NCBI GenBank assembly: GCA_937974555.1
Contig: CALJKR010000050.1
Span: forward strand, 1-64,000
Source: an uncultured Flavobacteriales bacterium
GTDB lineage: Bacteria; Bacteroidota; Bacteroidia; Flavobacteriales_D; Sanyastnellaceae
Length of the DNA: 64,000 nucleotides
Reading direction: 5' to 3'
Below are positions 62,229 through 64,000 of this stretch, piece by piece; position 1 is the stretch's first letter; every line of letters begins with the position of its first letter. The notes under the pieces were generated by a model. It was not told where the DNA came from, made no database searches, and saw only the letters and a list, made by a program, of their open reading frames with translations. A program made the position numbers and the translations under genes.

Positions 62229-63488
62229 TTACTCTGCTGGTAAATAAGTGAGGCTCGTAAATAATTTGGGATTCAAATATTTATTGGCTACCTGTTGAAT
62301 ATCCGAAGGGGTGATGCTGTTGATTACCTCAAAAACTTCCTGCATGGTATTGATTCGATTGTACACCCATAAACTTTTGCCGTTGTTAAACATCAGCGAC
62401 GAGCCACTGTCTTGCCCCAAAGCCAATTGGCCCTTCAACTGGGTTTTATATCCCTCCAAGGTTTTGGGATTGAAAGCCTTCTCACGCAATTGCGCCAATT
62501 CCTTATCAATCAATTTTAGGGCTTTATCCAGTTGTTGAACCTCTGTCCCAAGATAAATGGAGAAGACACCGGTATCCGTAAAAGGAGAGTAGTTGGAGTC
62601 TACTTGGTAAGCGATTCCATGCTTTTCTCTGATTTTTAAATTCAAGATATTGTTCATGGCTGGACCGCCCAAAATATTATTCAGTAATATAAAACTGTGT
62701 CGGTCTTTTTGATGCAAATGGGGAGCTCTGCACGCTATTCCATGATGGGCCTGATGAATTTCCTTGGTAGATTTCAAATGCAACTTTTTGTAAGCCGAAT
62801 AATCTGGACGATTGAAGGTAGAATTTCCCTTGGATACCCCTTCAAAATGCTTTTCTAAAATGGAATGAAGCTTTTCTTTGGACATGGGACCGGCATAACT
62901 GAATACCATGTTTTGCGCAACAAAGTTTCGCTTATAGAAATTCAGGATGTCCTTTTGCTTAAAAGACTTAACGGTTTCTTCTGTTCCGAGAATGCTACGA
63001 CCAATGGGATGGGACGGAAAGATCATTTCATCCATCTCCTCAAAAAGCATATCGGTAGGGGAGTCCTTGTATCCATTGATCTCATCAATGATGACATCCT
63101 TTTCTTTTTCCATTTCCTCCTTGTCAAAGGTGGAATGGAGAGCGATGTCAGCAATCAATTCTACTGCACGGTCCGTATGTTCATGTAGGAAAGACGCATG
63201 AATCCATGTTTCTTCTTTGGCAGTAAAGGCATTGATTTCGCCGCCCACGGAATCCAATCGGGACAGGACTTGCGTGTTATTTCTTTTGGTGGTTCCTTTG
63301 AAAAGTCCATGTTCAATGAAGTGAGCCAAGCCGTGCTCAGCAGGAAATTCATCACGGCTTCCGCAGCCAATCATCAATCCGCAATGGCCAATGGCACGTT
63401 TCATCGGTTGGTGTACAACTCGAATGCCGTTGCTTAATTCGTAAACAAAGGGGAAGTCTAAATTTTCCAAATCTGTCAGCTTAATCAA
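62229..63488 (-). CDS. M16 family zinc peptidase
   Basis: About 419 residues. The zinc site HxxEH is in GLAHFIEHGLFKGT, with the third ligand Glu in the EEMEKEKDVIIDEIN helix about 75 residues on. The C-terminal half is the inactive M16 domain (NNILGGPAMNNILNLKIREK, GIAYQVDSNYSPF). There is no ATG before the conserved N-terminus; the likeliest start is TTG 63488 (then IKLTDLENLDFPF), overlapping the stop region of the DUF4920 gene by 8 bp. These peptidases degrade peptides in the cytoplasm or, when exported, the periplasm; no signal peptide is seen. Confidence 0.88.
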   Translation of the reverse strand: MIKLTDLENLDFPFVYELSNGIRVVHQPMKRAIGHCGLMIGCGSRDEFPAEHGLAHFIEHGLFKGTTKRNNTQVLSRLDSVGGEINAFTAKEETWIHASFLHEHTDRAVELIADIALHSTFDKEEMEKEKDVIIDEINGYKDSPTDMLFEEMDEMIFPSHPIGRSILGTEETVKSFKQKDILNFYKRNFVAQNMVFSYAGPMSKEKLHSILEKHFEGVSKGNSTFNRPDYSAYKKLHLKSTKEIHQAHHGIACRAPHLHQKDRHSFILLNNILGGPAMNNILNLKIREKHGIAYQVDSNYSPFTDTGVFSIYLGTEVQQLDKALKLIDKELAQLREKAFNPKTLEGYKTQLKGQLALGQDSGSSLMFNNGKSLWVYNRINTMQEVFEVINSITPSDIQQVANKYLNPKLFTSLTYLPAE

Positions 63489-63933
63489 TCCATACACCCC
63501 AAGCGTCAATCGCTATGGCGGTTTCTGGTTGTGTTATTTTTTCGATTTCCGCTTTGGATTTACCAGCATCCTCAGCCAAATGGCGGAGATATTCTACAGA
63601 TAAATTATATCGAAAAGCCCGTCCATGAACGAGGCATGATTTTTTTTCACAGCCTTCCAAAGGAACGCCAAAGGCATGGTCTTTCATAAAAACTTTGGTC
63701 TTCATTGTACCATCGGCATTTTGGATTTCCATCCAACATCCTGCTTTTTTGCAGGTTTGAATAATTTCTGCGGAAATGATCATGTCCACGCTATCCGTCA
63801 TGTCCATGGCTTTGTAAAGATCATTCAAGGTGAACTTTTGACTTTTATCAAATGACTCGCCATAAAATTGTGCTTGAGACCAACTGTTGAAAGCAATGAC
63901 AACTGCCGCCAATGCCAAAATGTGTTTTTTCAT
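63481..63933 (-). CDS. DUF4920 exported protein
   Basis: 150 residues with a signal peptide (cut near SWSQ, residue 20). The mature part has the DUF4920 pattern: an OB-like strand (SVDMIISAEIIQTCKKAGCW), then VFMKDHAFGVPLEGCEKKSC and KITQPETAIAIDAWGVWI. Conserved CxxxxC-W and C/H positions suggest metal or redox chemistry, but no function is known. It is co-transcribed with the M16 peptidase gene. Confidence 0.82.
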   Translation of the reverse strand: MKKHILALAAVVIAFNSWSQAQFYGESFDKSQKFTLNDLYKAMDMTDSVDMIISAEIIQTCKKAGCWMEIQNADGTMKTKVFMKDHAFGVPLEGCEKKSCLVHGRAFRYNLSVEYLRHLAEDAGKSKAEIEKITQPETAIAIDAWGVWID

Positions 63934-63937
63934 ATTA

Positions 63938-63945
63938 CAAAAATA
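63938..63945 (-). promoter_or_regulatory. -7 box four bases before the DUF4920 start codon
   Basis: TATTTTTG, then TAAT, then the ATG at 63933 on the minus strand. Near-leaderless placement; no -33 TTG at standard spacing. Confidence 0.35.
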
Positions 63946-63955
63946 GGGTGTTTTC

Positions 63956-64000
63956 TTACATCGATTTTACAAAGAATTCCGTTCTACGGTTCTTGGATCG
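63956..64000 (-). CDS. OmpA-family protein, last 14 codons (rest outside window)
   Basis: From the right edge inwards the minus strand reads RSKNRRTEFFVKSM and a TAA stop. NRRTEF is the conserved end of the OmpA-like peptidoglycan-binding domain. The rest of the gene lies beyond the window, so only the family of its C-terminus can be given. Confidence 0.6.
   Translation of the reverse strand, partial: RSKNRRTEFFVKSM

Overview
The window looks like the chromosome of a Bacteroidota bacterium, probably of the Flavobacteriales. The signs are a SusC/SusD pair, five exported proteins with type IX secretion (T9SS) C-terminal sorting domains, Bacteroidota promoters (TTG, about 19 nt, TAnnTTTG), an Ala/Glu-extended ribosomal protein S16, group III truncated haemoglobin, POT peptide transporters and few Shine-Dalgarno sites. 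No rRNA, complete tRNA, CRISPR array, integrase or insertion sequence is visible.

Layout. 1-4.2 kb is accessory DNA: the end of an Rhs/YD-repeat polymorphic toxin gene, two lipoprotein genes placed like immunity genes, a second orphan Rhs C-terminal cassette ending in an OmpA-like domain with its own YwqK/MORN-like neighbour, and a scrap of Rhs core. The cassette lies between two copies of a 28-bp repeat that is itself a consensus promoter. 4.3-9 kb (minus strand) holds a Fic protein, an RsiV-like exported protein, rluF, cutC, an SRPBCC protein and rplS. 9.1-13.4 kb is an operon of two POT transporters and a thioredoxin-TonB fusion. 13.4-22.3 kb is an alpha-glucan utilisation locus with its own promoter and terminator: secreted GH13 amylase, SusC, SusD, a lipoprotein and a SusE/F-like protein. 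22.3-27.8 kb is an overlapping operon paaZ, S41 peptidase, coiled-coil membrane protein and DegT aminotransferase.

From 27.85 kb the plus strand carries purE, a flavin reductase, rpsP-rimM, an ABC-F ATPase, two outer-membrane-type proteins, a truncated haemoglobin and a secreted protein of unknown function. 35-48.7 kb is central metabolism and housekeeping: DPP-IV-like peptidase, GlcD-like and HI0933-like flavoproteins, enoyl-CoA hydratase, citrate synthase, class IV aminotransferase, HAD phosphatase, MFS exporter, fused methylmalonyl-CoA mutase and a class I aminotransferase. An intergenic repeat at 48.76-49.06 kb precedes two tandem eight-repeat T9SS proteins. Then come NifU/Mrp iron-sulfur carriers, an MBOAT acyltransferase with a T9SS-secreted esterase-like protein, and a CvfB-like S1 protein with an arginine/aspartate-rich repeat tail. 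The end holds a probable copper-handling trio (HYC_CC_PP, MbnP-like and MbnH-like dihaem proteins), an M16 peptidase, a DUF4920 protein and the last codons of an OmpA-family gene.

The points most worth following up are the Rhs cassette with duplicated promoters, an intrinsic terminator inside the first codons of the enoyl-CoA hydratase gene, TAnnTTTG boxes placed so that mRNAs would start at the initiator ATG, the MbnP/MbnH/HYC_CC_PP trio, the thioredoxin-TonB fusion and the repeat tail of the CvfB-like protein. All functions are read from sequence motifs; no database search was run.
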